Assembly (NCBI GenBank): GCA_013297885.1
Contig: JAAFIR010000020.1
Coordinates: 1 to 64,000 of the forward strand
DNA from: Leptospirales bacterium
Lineage (GTDB): Bacteria > Spirochaetota > Leptospiria > Leptospirales > Leptospiraceae
Direction of reading: 5' to 3'
DNA length: 64,000 bases
The first letter of the stretch is position 1. Each line of letters begins with the position of its first letter. Positions 46,140-55,657 of this stretch are shown here, in pieces. A program made the translations under genes and the position numbers. The notes under the pieces are model-generated. The model ran no database searches and was not told the origin of the DNA. It saw only the letters and a program-made list of their open reading frames with translations.

Positions 46140-46556
46140 TTACTTTGAATTAACCATCCAAGCGGAAAATGTTTCTAAAAAATTCCAAATTTCAGATTTG
46201 TGATTTTCTTTTATTTCAAATTCAGACAATGCTTTTTTAAAACAGGAAAGCCAAACTCTTCTAGCTTTTTCATCAATAATAAATGGGAAATGTCTTGCTC
46301 TCATTCTAGGTGGTCCGTGTTTTTTTATAAAATAGCTTGGTCCACCCATTACTTGAATTAAAAAATCTGCTAATTTTTCAGCACTAAAATTTAAGTCCTC
46401 AGGATACATAGAAATGATTTCAGAGACTTTTACATTTTCATAAAATTTATCACAAATTAAACGAATTTTTTCTTCCCCCATTTCCAAAAAAATTTCTTTT
46501 GAAAGTGGAGGTCCTTGGGGTGGACCAGATTCTGGAATATAAATTTCTCTTTCCAT
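46140..46556 (-). CDS. Truncated haemoglobin (group II-like)
   Basis: 138 residues with the 2-on-2 globin pattern: LIQVMGGPSYFIKKHGPPRM, then RARHFPFIIDEKARRVWLSC, which holds the conserved His/Arg-rich region around the proximal heme ligand and the Trp in the G helix. It probably binds oxygen or nitric oxide in the cytoplasm. It is the last gene of an operon with an ABC-2 exporter and rppH, an arrangement without an obvious functional link. Confidence 0.88.
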   Translation of the reverse strand: MEREIYIPESGPPQGPPLSKEIFLEMGEEKIRLICDKFYENVKVSEIISMYPEDLNFSAEKLADFLIQVMGGPSYFIKKHGPPRMRARHFPFIIDEKARRVWLSCFKKALSEFEIKENHKSEIWNFLETFSAWMVNSK

Positions 46557-46557
46557 T

Positions 46558-47028
46558 TTAAATTCCTTCTATAAATTTTTTTATAATTGGAGAAAATTTT
46601 TCGATTAAAATTCTATACACATCTTTTTTAAATTCTACAATTGTTTCAAAAGTTTTTTCTAATTCAATGAACTGCACAAATCCAAATTCTTGTTCATGAA
46701 TTTTTAAATTACATTCTGAAATATCTTTATCCCAGTAGAACAAAAACCATTTCTGTGTTTGACCTTTGAATTTGTCTGAAATTTTCATTTTGAGTGTTGG
46801 TGGAAAATCATACTTGATCCAATCTTGCATTTCATATATTAAAGTTGCATCTTTAATTCCTACTTCTTCATACAACTCTCTTTTTGCTGCTTCTAATAAA
46901 TCTTCTCCATCTTCAACTCCACCTTGTGGAAATTGCCATGAACCTAAAAAATTTAATCTTTCACCAACTAAAACTTTTCCTTCTTTGTTAAATACAACTA
47001 TCCCAACATTTTTGCGATAAGTTTTCAT
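46558..47028 (-). CDS. rppH: RNA pyrophosphohydrolase (Nudix)
   Basis: 156 residues. The opening YRKNVGIVVFNKEGKVLVGE and the Nudix box GGVEDGEDLLEAAKRELYEE followed by VGI match RppH. LGSWQFPQGGVEDGE is the family signature. It removes pyrophosphate from the 5' end of mRNA and so starts RNase E-type decay. It overlaps the exporter permease gene by 4 nt. Confidence 0.93.
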   Translation of the reverse strand: MKTYRKNVGIVVFNKEGKVLVGERLNFLGSWQFPQGGVEDGEDLLEAAKRELYEEVGIKDATLIYEMQDWIKYDFPPTLKMKISDKFKGQTQKWFLFYWDKDISECNLKIHEQEFGFVQFIELEKTFETIVEFKKDVYRILIEKFSPIIKKFIEGI

Positions 47029-47849
47029 CCAAGTTCCTTATCTTTTGTTAAAAAATAAAGCATTATCCAAACTAATACAAACCAAACTGAAAGTTGTAAA
47101 ATAGAATAGAAACCTAAGTTATGAGTTTGAGCAAGTGATTTAGAAACTTTTGACATAGAGTCTAAAAAATTTGTTCCAAACTGAGGCATTATCCAGTAAA
47201 AAATATCTAGAACCATTTTTTTGGAACCTCCGTCTTTTAAAATTTCGTTCATAGTTTTTTCTGAAATTTCATAAATAGGAAAATTGATCATTAGTGAAGA
47301 AACAACCAGAAAAAAATTGATCATTAATGAAATTGTTCTGTTTAAAGTTACCGCAAAAAATCCAACGAATAAAATTAACAACATAGATGAAGGAATTAAA
47401 TTTGCAAATGCAAAATACAATTCAAAATTCCAAACTCCAGATTTTATTTTTTTCAAAAAAGTATATATCGAAATAATCAAAATTGTATTTAATGCACAAA
47501 GTAAAAATACTCCTAAAAATTTTCCTGCAAAGTAAGAAAGTCTATAAATTGGTTTTGATAATACCATGATATAAGTTTTGTTTTCTAATTCATCTGAAAT
47601 CATAGCTGAAGTAATTAACAAAGACAAAATTGTGTTCCAGAAACTCACCATCATAAATACAAAACTAAATCCAAAACTAGTATCTTTGATTTCTTCACCA
47701 TTTGCCCCTATCATTACTGATTCACATGAAAGGTTCATTAATAAAAATAAAATCGAAATGATTAAGATGATAAAAACGATTCTTTTTTTTCTGGTTTCCA
47801 TCAATGCTGTGACTGAAATATTATAAATGCTAAAAATTATATTTTTCAT
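47025..47849 (-). CDS. ABC-2-type transporter permease
   Basis: 274 residues with six hydrophobic segments; a first segment after a basic stretch (TRKKRIVFIILIISILFLLM) is followed by an outer loop and MISDELENKTYIMVLSKPIY, the coupling-helix region of ABC-2 permeases. It pairs with the ATPase gene just upstream (4-nt overlap). The substrate is unknown. Confidence 0.85.
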   Translation of the reverse strand: MKNIIFSIYNISVTALMETRKKRIVFIILIISILFLLMNLSCESVMIGANGEEIKDTSFGFSFVFMMVSFWNTILSLLITSAMISDELENKTYIMVLSKPIYRLSYFAGKFLGVFLLCALNTILIISIYTFLKKIKSGVWNFELYFAFANLIPSSMLLILFVGFFAVTLNRTISLMINFFLVVSSLMINFPIYEISEKTMNEILKDGGSKKMVLDIFYWIMPQFGTNFLDSMSKVSKSLAQTHNLGFYSILQLSVWFVLVWIMLYFLTKDKELG

Positions 47850-48754
47850 TTTTCACCTGTTACCCTTAAAAATACTTCTTCTAAATTTTCGTTTTGGATT
47901 TCATATTTTAAAATCATTGAGTCTAACTCCACCACTTGCTTAGGAATTTTTTTCAAATCAATTTCTGGTTTAGGTTCAAAATAAATTATATCCCCAACTT
48001 GTTTCATATCCAAACTAATACCTGTTACAAAATCTAAAACTTTACTGTTGATTTCAGATACTTTTAATAAAATTTGATTTTTCTTTTTTGTCAGTTCATT
48101 CATTGAACCCGATGCAACCAATTCTCCTTTGTGAAGAATTGCAATTTTATCACATAATTGTTCTGCTTCTAAAAGCCTATGGGAGTTAAAAAAAATAGTT
48201 GTGTTTCTTTCTTTGTTTTCATTTAAAATGATATTTCTTAGATCAATTAAACCAGTTGGATCTAGCCCTGAGCCGGGCTCATCTAAAATTAAAATTTCAG
48301 GTTTATTGAGAAGTGCTTGAGCAAGTCCAAGTCGCTGTGTCATACCTTTTGAAAAATTTCCTATCTTTTCTTTTTGTTTATCTGCTAATCCAACTTTTTC
48401 TAATAGAATCGGAATTTCTTTATTTAGATTTTTTGAATTGATTGAAAATAATTTTCCCATATAATATAAAAATTCTATGGGAGTAAAAAAAGAATGTATA
48501 ACAACTTTTTCAGGTAAATATCCAATTTTATTTCTTATTGAAACAGAATTTGCCTTATCTAAAATTTTTACATTACCCGAACTCTGTTTTGAAAATCCAA
48601 GAAGTATTTTTATTAAAGTAGTTTTACCTGCTCCGTTTTGTCCAATTAACCCAAAAATATCACCTAATCGCAATTTTAAGTTTATATTTTTTAATGCCAA
48701 ACTTGATTTATAAAATTTTGAAATGTTCTCAATCTCTATTGCATATTCACTCAT
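47846..48754 (-). CDS. ABC transporter ATP-binding protein (CcmA/multidrug type)
   Basis: 302 residues. Walker A GLIGQNGAGKTTLIKILLGF, signature FSKGMTQRLGLAQALLNKPE, Walker B ILILDEPGSGLDPTGLIDLR and the switch His in NSHRLLEAEQ are all present. The C-terminal about 80 residues form a small regulatory domain seen in exporters of this group. It drives the ABC-2 permease encoded next to it. Confidence 0.93.
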   Translation of the reverse strand: MSEYAIEIENISKFYKSSLALKNINLKLRLGDIFGLIGQNGAGKTTLIKILLGFSKQSSGNVKILDKANSVSIRNKIGYLPEKVVIHSFFTPIEFLYYMGKLFSINSKNLNKEIPILLEKVGLADKQKEKIGNFSKGMTQRLGLAQALLNKPEILILDEPGSGLDPTGLIDLRNIILNENKERNTTIFFNSHRLLEAEQLCDKIAILHKGELVASGSMNELTKKKNQILLKVSEINSKVLDFVTGISLDMKQVGDIIYFEPKPEIDLKKIPKQVVELDSMILKYEIQNENLEEVFLRVTGEK

Positions 48755-48843
48755 ACTTCTAGAATTTTATATAAGGTTTAGTAGAAAAGATTTTTTTGAG
48801 GTATTATAAACTAAATTGAATTTTTATTATTTTAAAGAGTTAT

Positions 48844-49839
48844 TTAATATTTTTTCTCAGTTTTCCATTTTAAAAACCATTCTACAAAACTTTGTAAACC
48901 AATTTCAATATTTGTTGAAGGTTCAAAACCAGTATCATTTTTTAAAGCTTCTATATCTGCATAAGTAGTATTTACATCTCCTGGTTGCATTGGTAGAAAA
49001 TTTTTTTTTGCTTCTTTTCCAATGTATTTTTCTAATAATTCAATAAAATACAAAAGTTTAACAGGTTTGTTATTACCAATATTATAAATTAAGTTTAAAT
49101 TCTTTTTTTTAATGTTAACTGGATTTTGAATTAGCAATAAGATTCCTTGAATAATATCATTGATATAAGTGAAATCTCTGTACAATTCTCCAAAATTAAA
49201 AACATCAATACTTTCACCTTTTAAAATTTTTTCAGCAAACGAAAAATATGCCATATCTGGACGACCAAAAGGCCCATAAACAGTAAAAAATCTTAACCCT
49301 ATAGTTTGAATTTGGTAAAGATGAGAATAAGTATAAGCCATTAATTCGTTACTTCTTTTTGTAGCTGCATATAGACTAATTGGTTCATCTACTGTGTCAC
49401 CAACAGAAAATGGAACCTTTTTGTTTAAACCATAAACAGAACTAGAAGAAGCATAAATTAATTTTTCTGGTTTATATTCCCTTGCAGCTTCAAGAATATT
49501 GATAAAACCAACAATATTGCTATCTATATAACTAAAGGGATTTTTTATAGAATACCTTACACCCGCTTGAGCAGCAAGATTAATAATTAAATCAAATTTT
49601 TCTAATTCACAAATTTTAAATAATGTTTCTCTTTCTGTTAAATCAATTTTATGGAATATAAAATTTTGATTTTTTTTTAAGAAACTCAATCTTTCTAGTT
49701 TAAGATTAACATCATAATAATCATTAAGATTATCTAAACCATGAACTAAATAATTTAAATTTAAAAGCTTTGAAGCAAGATGAAAACCTATAAAGCCTGC
49801 GACACCCGTTATCAATACTTTTTTTTGATTTGATTCCAT
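48844..49839 (-). CDS. UDP-glucuronate 4-epimerase-like NAD-dependent epimerase
   Basis: 331 residues of extended SDR. The NAD site is TGVAGFIGFHLASKLL, the catalytic Ser is in IYASSSSVYG and the YxxxK is in SLYAATKRSNELMAY. The DNLNDYYDVNLKLERL phrase after the NAD site is characteristic of enzymes that interconvert UDP-glucuronate and UDP-galacturonate, distinguishing it from GalE. It is the last gene of the glycan operon and probably supplies an acidic sugar for a surface polymer. Confidence 0.85.
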   Translation of the reverse strand: MESNQKKVLITGVAGFIGFHLASKLLNLNYLVHGLDNLNDYYDVNLKLERLSFLKKNQNFIFHKIDLTERETLFKICELEKFDLIINLAAQAGVRYSIKNPFSYIDSNIVGFINILEAAREYKPEKLIYASSSSVYGLNKKVPFSVGDTVDEPISLYAATKRSNELMAYTYSHLYQIQTIGLRFFTVYGPFGRPDMAYFSFAEKILKGESIDVFNFGELYRDFTYINDIIQGILLLIQNPVNIKKKNLNLIYNIGNNKPVKLLYFIELLEKYIGKEAKKNFLPMQPGDVNTTYADIEALKNDTGFEPSTNIEIGLQSFVEWFLKWKTEKKY

Positions 49840-49846
49840 TTATTCC

Positions 49847-51178
49847 TTATTGTATTGTTAAAAATGCTCTATTGTAAAAAGTATAAATACCCAAAATTCC
49901 TATTATTGGAAAAACCAAAACATAAAATTTAAAAAAGTATTTTTTATAATATAGAAATGTACCTAATAAAATTGGTAAAATTGGAAATAAATATCTTCCT
50001 TGAGCTTGTAAATAAAGATTCCAAGAATAATAAAAAGATATGAATATTACAAAAAAGATAAATAAAATGGATATTCCTAAAATTACTAAATCTTTCTTAG
50101 GTGATTTAATTAAAATTGTTAAATAAAAACAAACAAGAAAAAAAAGATATAAATATAAAATTGTAAAATAAAAAAAATCAGATGATAAAATATTTAAAAA
50201 ACTATAACAACCGACAAAACTTTGATATGAATTTATATGCCATTGATACTTGTTAAACATTTCTGTAAATTGAACACCTCTTTTACGTAGCATAATACTA
50301 TGATAAGATTTTTCTGTTCCATATATTGAAGGTTTGAATTCTGAACCAGCTACTTTTTCAGCATAATCAATTCTTTTTTGAAATTTATCAAATCCATTTA
50401 TATATGTATCATGGATTAACTTAGGAGCAGCAAGCAAAATTGAAATTACACCTACTAAAATCAGTTTCAAAAACATAATCTTTAAATTATTTTTTTTTTG
50501 ATAATACAATCTAATAAGAAAAAATACAAACAAATATATCAAATAAATATAATAATTTCTTTTACCAAGTATGAGAAGAAAGATTAAAAAACCTGCAAAA
50601 ATTGGATTAGAATTGAAACTTATTTTAAACTTAAAACTTTTTAAATATCTATTAGTAATCGTATCAATCCCAAATATTTCATAGGAAAGTATAAGTGAGG
50701 CAATTAATGGTAAAGTATCAGCGTTCAGATAACAAAAAACATACCATACTTGTGTTGAAATGAGAAAAACTATCATTAATATGAGTTTGTCTTTTTTACT
50801 AAAACAATATACACAAAATAGTAACAATAAAAATAGCTGAAAAAATCTAAAGGTTAAATATTCAGGAAAAGTTTTTAGAAATAAAATAGAAAATTTACCA
50901 GAAAAAAAATAAATTATGTCCAACTCATCCATATAGGAATGACCCCAAATAGAATATGTATTATGAATAGATTCATGTCCTACTGGCGGATTAAGCCAAT
51001 TTTTTACAAAATATTGTGACACAGTAAAATGTGAATTTTCATCTGGATGAAAATCAAAATTACTATTTATGTTTAAATAAAAAATTAAAATTATTACTAC
51101 AAAAAAAATGGAAAATAATAATTTTTTAAAAAAACTTTTTTTTAAAAAAGTTTCTATTTCATTTTTAATTCTAACCAT
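49847..51178 (-). CDS. Polytopic membrane protein, DUF2142/GT-C-like
   Basis: 443 residues with about eleven hydrophobic segments. The early extracytoplasmic FDFHPDENSHFTVSQYF carries the PDExSHF pattern of DUF2142/GT-C membrane glycosyltransferases, whose acidic residues sit at the active site. It probably transfers a sugar from a polyprenyl carrier. Its first 25 bases overlap the methyltransferase gene. Confidence 0.7.
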   Translation of the reverse strand: MVRIKNEIETFLKKSFFKKLLFSIFFVVIILIFYLNINSNFDFHPDENSHFTVSQYFVKNWLNPPVGHESIHNTYSIWGHSYMDELDIIYFFSGKFSILFLKTFPEYLTFRFFQLFLLLLFCVYCFSKKDKLILMIVFLISTQVWYVFCYLNADTLPLIASLILSYEIFGIDTITNRYLKSFKFKISFNSNPIFAGFLIFLLILGKRNYYIYLIYLFVFFLIRLYYQKKNNLKIMFLKLILVGVISILLAAPKLIHDTYINGFDKFQKRIDYAEKVAGSEFKPSIYGTEKSYHSIMLRKRGVQFTEMFNKYQWHINSYQSFVGCYSFLNILSSDFFYFTILYLYLFFLVCFYLTILIKSPKKDLVILGISILFIFFVIFISFYYSWNLYLQAQGRYLFPILPILLGTFLYYKKYFFKFYVLVFPIIGILGIYTFYNRAFLTIQ

Positions 51179-51879
51179 AAAGAACTTCCAGGTAAAAAAT
51201 TTGGTAATAATATTGATTCTAAATAAAATAATTTTCCAATTATTAAATGTATGATTTTTAATAAACCTTTAGGAGGTTTAAACTCAGTTTGTCTTCCTTT
51301 TCCAAAATACTTAGTTATTAAAATTGGAAAATATAATAGATGAAAAAAATATTGTTTCTTTAAAAATTTAAAGTTTACTCCATTTAGTAATTCTAATGAA
51401 TTATCAAAATTATATCTTTTATAATGACCATAAAATTCATCATAATTCGTCCAAAGCTCCATTCTAGCTGGAAGTGAAATACAAATATTAGAAATATTTG
51501 GAAATTCGATTAAACAATTTTTTAAAAACTCATTTGGATTTTTCATATGTTCTAAAACATCTAATAATAAAATAGTAGTTACAGAATTTTTAAAATTTTT
51601 ATCTAATTCAAAAGCATTTTTATTTAAAAATAAAAATTCTTTATCTTTACTATCAATTGGTTTACTATTTCCAAATTCTACCCCATAACAATTGATAGTA
51701 TTTTTACGAAGATAGTTAACTACAATACCTCTACCGCACCCAATATCTAAAACAATTCCTTTTTCATTTTTTAAGTTACTTGCAATAAATTTATTTCTTG
51801 CTACGTTCCAATAATTATCTTGAATTCCATTTGGATAATTTGTTTCAAAATGATTTTCATCATAAATTTCTTCTTTCAT
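51154..51879 (-). CDS. SAM-dependent methyltransferase (class I)
   Basis: 241 residues. The SAM site is VLDIGCGRGIVVNYL; the later TTILLLDVLEHMKNPNEFLK is the acidic strand and motif of Methyltransf_11/23 proteins. Inside a glycan operon it probably methylates a sugar or a carrier-linked intermediate. It overlaps asnB upstream by 4 nt and the membrane protein downstream by 25 nt. Confidence 0.87.
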   Translation of the reverse strand: MKEEIYDENHFETNYPNGIQDNYWNVARNKFIASNLKNEKGIVLDIGCGRGIVVNYLRKNTINCYGVEFGNSKPIDSKDKEFLFLNKNAFELDKNFKNSVTTILLLDVLEHMKNPNEFLKNCLIEFPNISNICISLPARMELWTNYDEFYGHYKRYNFDNSLELLNGVNFKFLKKQYFFHLLYFPILITKYFGKGRQTEFKPPKGLLKIIHLIIGKLFYLESILLPNFLPGSSLWLELKMK

Positions 51880-53738
51880 TGAGTAATCTCCTTTGAAGAA
51901 TTAAAATATTGATACACCAAATTATTCCAAAGAAATAATCTCTCATCAGACTTTGAATTTTTATGATTATTTAATTTCCTTTCAACAACAGAGTGATTTA
52001 AATAAGAGGAAGAATTATTTTCTATATTTATCTTTCCATTATAAAACCAATCACCTATTGGCATCCCAAACCCTTTTTTAGATCTATATAAAATTTCAGA
52101 AGGAAGAATTTCCTCGAGACCTTTTTTTAAAATATATTTTGAAATCCCATTTTTAAATTTATAAATAGCTGGAATTTTACGAATAAAGTTAACTAAATCA
52201 ATATCTAAAAAAGGGCATCTGACTTCTATTGAATTCATCATTGATGCTCTATCGGCTTTAACTAGAATACCATCTTGAAGGTATAAGTTTATATAAAACT
52301 CAGATACTTTATCTATTAAATTTTTTGAATCAGTATTTTCCCATATTTGTATAGATTCAGAATAAATATCTTCAAGTTCAAAATCTTCTGAAAATAACTC
52401 TTTTAAATCTTTTAAATCAATTGAGCTCATCCAAATTGGTAACCAGTATTTTTGAGGATATGAAAGTCCATTTAATGTTTTTTTTATTTTAAAATCCAAA
52501 CTCATATTTTTATGAGAAACTGGAATGTATGAAAATAAATATTTTATTGATTCATGTATTGGTTTTGGAATAAATTTAGAATACAACTCTGCATATCTTA
52601 ATGCTTTAAATGGATCATAACCAGCTAGTAGCTCATCACCACCATCTCCACTTAATGCTACTTTCACTTTTGAAGATGTAAGTTTGCATAATAGATAAGT
52701 TGGAATTATAGAACTGTCGCCCATTGGTTCATCTAGTTTTTTTAAAACTTCAGGAATTAATTCTATCGCTTTATCCATAGATAACATTTCAAGATGATGA
52801 TCTGTTTGAAATAAATTAGCAATTTTTTTTGCATATTGACTTTCATCAAAACTTGTTTCTTTAAATCCAATACTAAATGTTTTTAAATTATTTTTGGGAA
52901 AAAATTTAGATGCAAGTGCAACAATTGAAGAAGAGTCTATTCCTCCACTTAAAAAAACTCCAATTGGAACATCTCCCATGAGTCTTCTTTTTACTGATTT
53001 TTCTAAAAGTGAAATTAATTCTGAACCCCATTCAATTTCTGGATTTTTAGGAATTTTTTCAAAAGGCTCAATTTTATAAGACCAGTATTTATTAATTTTT
53101 ATATCTAAATTTTTTAAATTTAATATAAGTGAATGCCCAGCTTGTAACTTAAAAACTTTTGAATAAATTGAAAGTGGAGATGGTACATATCCGTATGCAA
53201 AATATTTTTGTAGAGATTTTTTTGAAATAGTTAAATCAAAATTTTCTATTTGTTTAAATGAAGTTAATTCAGATGAAAAATAAAATGAATTATTTTGTAA
53301 TGAATAATAAAAAGGTTTTTTACCAAAACGATCTCTTGAGCAAAATAGATTTTTTTTTTCTAAATCAAAAATTGTAAATGCCCACATTCCATTAAATTTT
53401 TCTACACAATTATAACCCCATTCTTTATATGCATTTAAAATTGTTTCTGTATCTGAATGATGAGTATTAAATTTATAACCTTTTTTTAGAAGTTCTTCTC
53501 TGATTTCTGAATGATTATAAATTTCTCCATTAAAAACTATTACTTCTTTTTTATCAAAAGAAATCATAGGTTGTTTTCCACCTTCCAAGTCTAGAATAGA
53601 TAATCTTCTTTGAGCTAAATAAATATTTCCGTCAACAAAATATCCTTCAGCATCTGGACCACGATGTGTCAATGCACGATTCATTTTCTCTAAAGTTTCA
53701 ATTGATCCTTTTCCAAAAAAACCTGTGATACCACACAT
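51876..53738 (-). CDS. asnB: AsnB-type glutamine-dependent amidotransferase
   Basis: 620 residues. MCGITGFFGKGS begins with the nucleophile Cys2; LTHRGPDAEGYF, SILDLEGGKQPM and VVFNGEIYNHSEIREEL follow as in asparagine synthase (glutamine-hydrolysing). The ATP site is VFLSGGIDSSSIVALA, and the C-terminal synthase has SGDGGDELLAGYDPF. Within a polysaccharide operon such proteins usually amidate a uronic acid rather than make free asparagine. The substrate could be the galacturonate from the adjacent epimerase, an inference. Confidence 0.93.
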   Translation of the reverse strand: MCGITGFFGKGSIETLEKMNRALTHRGPDAEGYFVDGNIYLAQRRLSILDLEGGKQPMISFDKKEVIVFNGEIYNHSEIREELLKKGYKFNTHHSDTETILNAYKEWGYNCVEKFNGMWAFTIFDLEKKNLFCSRDRFGKKPFYYSLQNNSFYFSSELTSFKQIENFDLTISKKSLQKYFAYGYVPSPLSIYSKVFKLQAGHSLILNLKNLDIKINKYWSYKIEPFEKIPKNPEIEWGSELISLLEKSVKRRLMGDVPIGVFLSGGIDSSSIVALASKFFPKNNLKTFSIGFKETSFDESQYAKKIANLFQTDHHLEMLSMDKAIELIPEVLKKLDEPMGDSSIIPTYLLCKLTSSKVKVALSGDGGDELLAGYDPFKALRYAELYSKFIPKPIHESIKYLFSYIPVSHKNMSLDFKIKKTLNGLSYPQKYWLPIWMSSIDLKDLKELFSEDFELEDIYSESIQIWENTDSKNLIDKVSEFYINLYLQDGILVKADRASMMNSIEVRCPFLDIDLVNFIRKIPAIYKFKNGISKYILKKGLEEILPSEILYRSKKGFGMPIGDWFYNGKINIENNSSSYLNHSVVERKLNNHKNSKSDERLFLWNNLVYQYFNSSKEITQ

Positions 53739-53739
53739 A

Positions 53740-54681
53740 TTAGAAGTTTAATTTTTCTTTAATTGAATAGATTGGCTTATCTTGTGATTCATGATAAGTC
53801 CTAATTCCAATTTCGGCAATTAGACCCATCAAAATACTCATAAAGCCCATTAAAAATGTAAACAAAACTAATAGAGGAAGTGGTGTTTGAACAAAGGATT
53901 TTTCTCCAAAAAATTTAAAATACAACATTATTAAAAATGAAAGAAAACTTATAAAAAAATTAATTAAACCAAATCCTCCAAAGATATAAATTGGTTTTGT
54001 TGAGTATTTATGTAAAAATTCGACCACAATTAGATCAAGTATAACTTTTATCACTCGATTCATACCATACTTTGATTCACCAAATTTTCTAGGATGGTGA
54101 GTTACTGGAATTTCAGTAACTTTTCCACCTTGCCATTTAGCGTAAATTGGTATAAATCTATGCATCTCACCATAAAGTTTTATGTCTTTAATGATTTCTC
54201 TTTTATAAGCTTTTAAAGAGCAACCATAGTCATGCAAAAAAACTCCTGAAATTTTTGAAATTAACCAATTAGCAACTCTACTTAAAAAGTTTCTTTTTAT
54301 GGGTGAATCTTTTCTATCTTTTCTCCATCCAGAAACAACATCAAAACCCTCATTTATTTTATTAAGAAGTGAAGGGATATCTTCAGGATCATTTTGTAAA
54401 TCTCCATCCATAGGTATAATGATATCACCTTTAGAATTTTGAACACCTGCCATCATTGCTGATGTTTGACCAAAATTTCTTCTGAAATGGATGACTTTAA
54501 TTTTTTTATCTTTTTTAGCAAGAATATTTAATTCAACATTACTTCCATCATTACTTCCATCATTGATTAAAATTATTTCATAAGGTATTCCAGTTTTTTT
54601 TAAAACTGGTGTGAGTTTTTCATAAAGCAGAGGGATATTTTCTTTTTCATTATAAATGGGTATGATTATTGATAATAGCAT
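53740..54681 (-). CDS. Family 2 glycosyltransferase with membrane anchor (GtrB/DPM-like)
   Basis: 313 residues. IIIPIYNEKENIPLLYEKL and IILINDGSNDGS are the nucleotide-sugar motifs, and PMDGDLQNDPEDIPSLL holds the DxD. Two C-terminal transmembrane helices (around 230-290) match GtrB/ArnC enzymes, which load a sugar from a nucleotide donor on to undecaprenyl phosphate. It is the first gene of the glycan operon. The downstream GT-C-like protein would be a natural user of its product. Confidence 0.92.
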   Translation of the reverse strand: MLLSIIIPIYNEKENIPLLYEKLTPVLKKTGIPYEIILINDGSNDGSNVELNILAKKDKKIKVIHFRRNFGQTSAMMAGVQNSKGDIIIPMDGDLQNDPEDIPSLLNKINEGFDVVSGWRKDRKDSPIKRNFLSRVANWLISKISGVFLHDYGCSLKAYKREIIKDIKLYGEMHRFIPIYAKWQGGKVTEIPVTHHPRKFGESKYGMNRVIKVILDLIVVEFLHKYSTKPIYIFGGFGLINFFISFLSFLIMLYFKFFGEKSFVQTPLPLLVLFTFLMGFMSILMGLIAEIGIRTYHESQDKPIYSIKEKLNF

Positions 54682-54889
54682 TGTAAAATTTCCTTATTTG
54701 TAAAATCATTTAAGAACACAATTAGTGAATAATTATTTTTTTTTAAATAGCTTTATAACATTTTAAATATTTATCCAATTTATAAAAGGTAATTCTCAAG
54801 TAAATTATTTATTGCTTTATAAACAATCAGTTTGAATAGGAAGTAAAAAATTTTACAAAAAAATTAATTTTAAATACTAAAGTGATAGT

Positions 54890-55078
54890 CTACTTAATTT
54901 CTTCTTTTGTAAGAGTTTCATAAATTTTATCACAGACTTTGCACTTATAGTCAATTTGTTTTGGAACCATAGAGATTCCAAATAATAGAAGAAAAAAAGA
55001 AGTTTTTGAATACTGCTTTATTTCTTCAGATTTTGGTGAGAATTTATCAATGTTACAATCACATTGAAAATTTTTCAT
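54890..55078 (-). CDS. Small Cys-rich, membrane-anchored protein of the cox operon (62 aa)
   Basis: N-terminal CDC pair, a single hydrophobic segment (TSFFLLLFGISMVP) and a C-terminal CKVCDKIYETL pair could bind zinc, copper or heme. Its ATG is 5 nt past the coxD stop, so translation is probably coupled. No family recognised; a small oxidase assembly factor is possible. Confidence 0.55.
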   Translation of the reverse strand: MKNFQCDCNIDKFSPKSEEIKQYSKTSFFLLLFGISMVPKQIDYKCKVCDKIYETLTKEEIK

Positions 55079-55083
55079 TTAAT

Positions 55084-55656
55084 TTAAGGTTTAACTCTCG
55101 TGATAATATCAGTTAAAGTAAAACTAAATAAAATCAATAAAAAGAAAAATCCAGATCCAAAAATGGCTCTGTTTAACATATTATCATATTTTAAATGCAT
55201 AAAATAAGCTAATACAAAACTTGCTTTGATAGTTGCAACGAGCATCGCAATTACAGTATTCCATGCACCAAAATCAACTTGAGCCACAGCAACAGTGATT
55301 ACAGTTCCAATTAATAAAATTGCAAGAACACCAGCATAAACTGGAATTGGTATAATGTGATGACCATGATCTTCGTGTTTTTCTTCTTTTTTAATAACAC
55401 CAGATTCAATTTCATCAATCTTATTTTGAACTTCTTGTAATTTTGGAATTAATGGTTTAAATAATTTACTTTCACCATTTTCTTTGATAAATAATTTCAA
55501 CAAACCTTTATCTACAATTTGTGCATAAAGAGTTCCAGCAATACCTACAACTTCCAAGTTTACAATTAAACCAGGTGCTGCCCCTAGTCCAAATGCAGGA
55601 ATACCTAAACCTACAAAAGCAACACCCCAAAGAGCAAAATTTACAAATTCTTCCAT
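55084..55656 (-). CDS. Cytochrome c oxidase subunit IV with N-terminal extension
   Basis: 190 residues. Residues about 100-190 are the usual prokaryotic subunit IV domain with three membrane helices (VYAGVLAILLIGTVITVAVA; NTVIAMLVATIKASFVLAYF-MHLKYD; the last FFFLLILFSFTLTDII). The first about 95 residues are extra: a Gly-rich membrane segment (VAFVGLGIPAFGLGAAPGLI), a linker and a His-rich GHHII stretch. The domain helps stabilise the caa3-type complex. Function of the extension unknown. Confidence 0.83.
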   Translation of the reverse strand: MEEFVNFALWGVAFVGLGIPAFGLGAAPGLIVNLEVVGIAGTLYAQIVDKGLLKLFIKENGESKLFKPLIPKLQEVQNKIDEIESGVIKKEEKHEDHGHHIIPIPVYAGVLAILLIGTVITVAVAQVDFGAWNTVIAMLVATIKASFVLAYFMHLKYDNMLNRAIFGSGFFFLLILFSFTLTDIITRVKP

Positions 55657-55657
55657 G

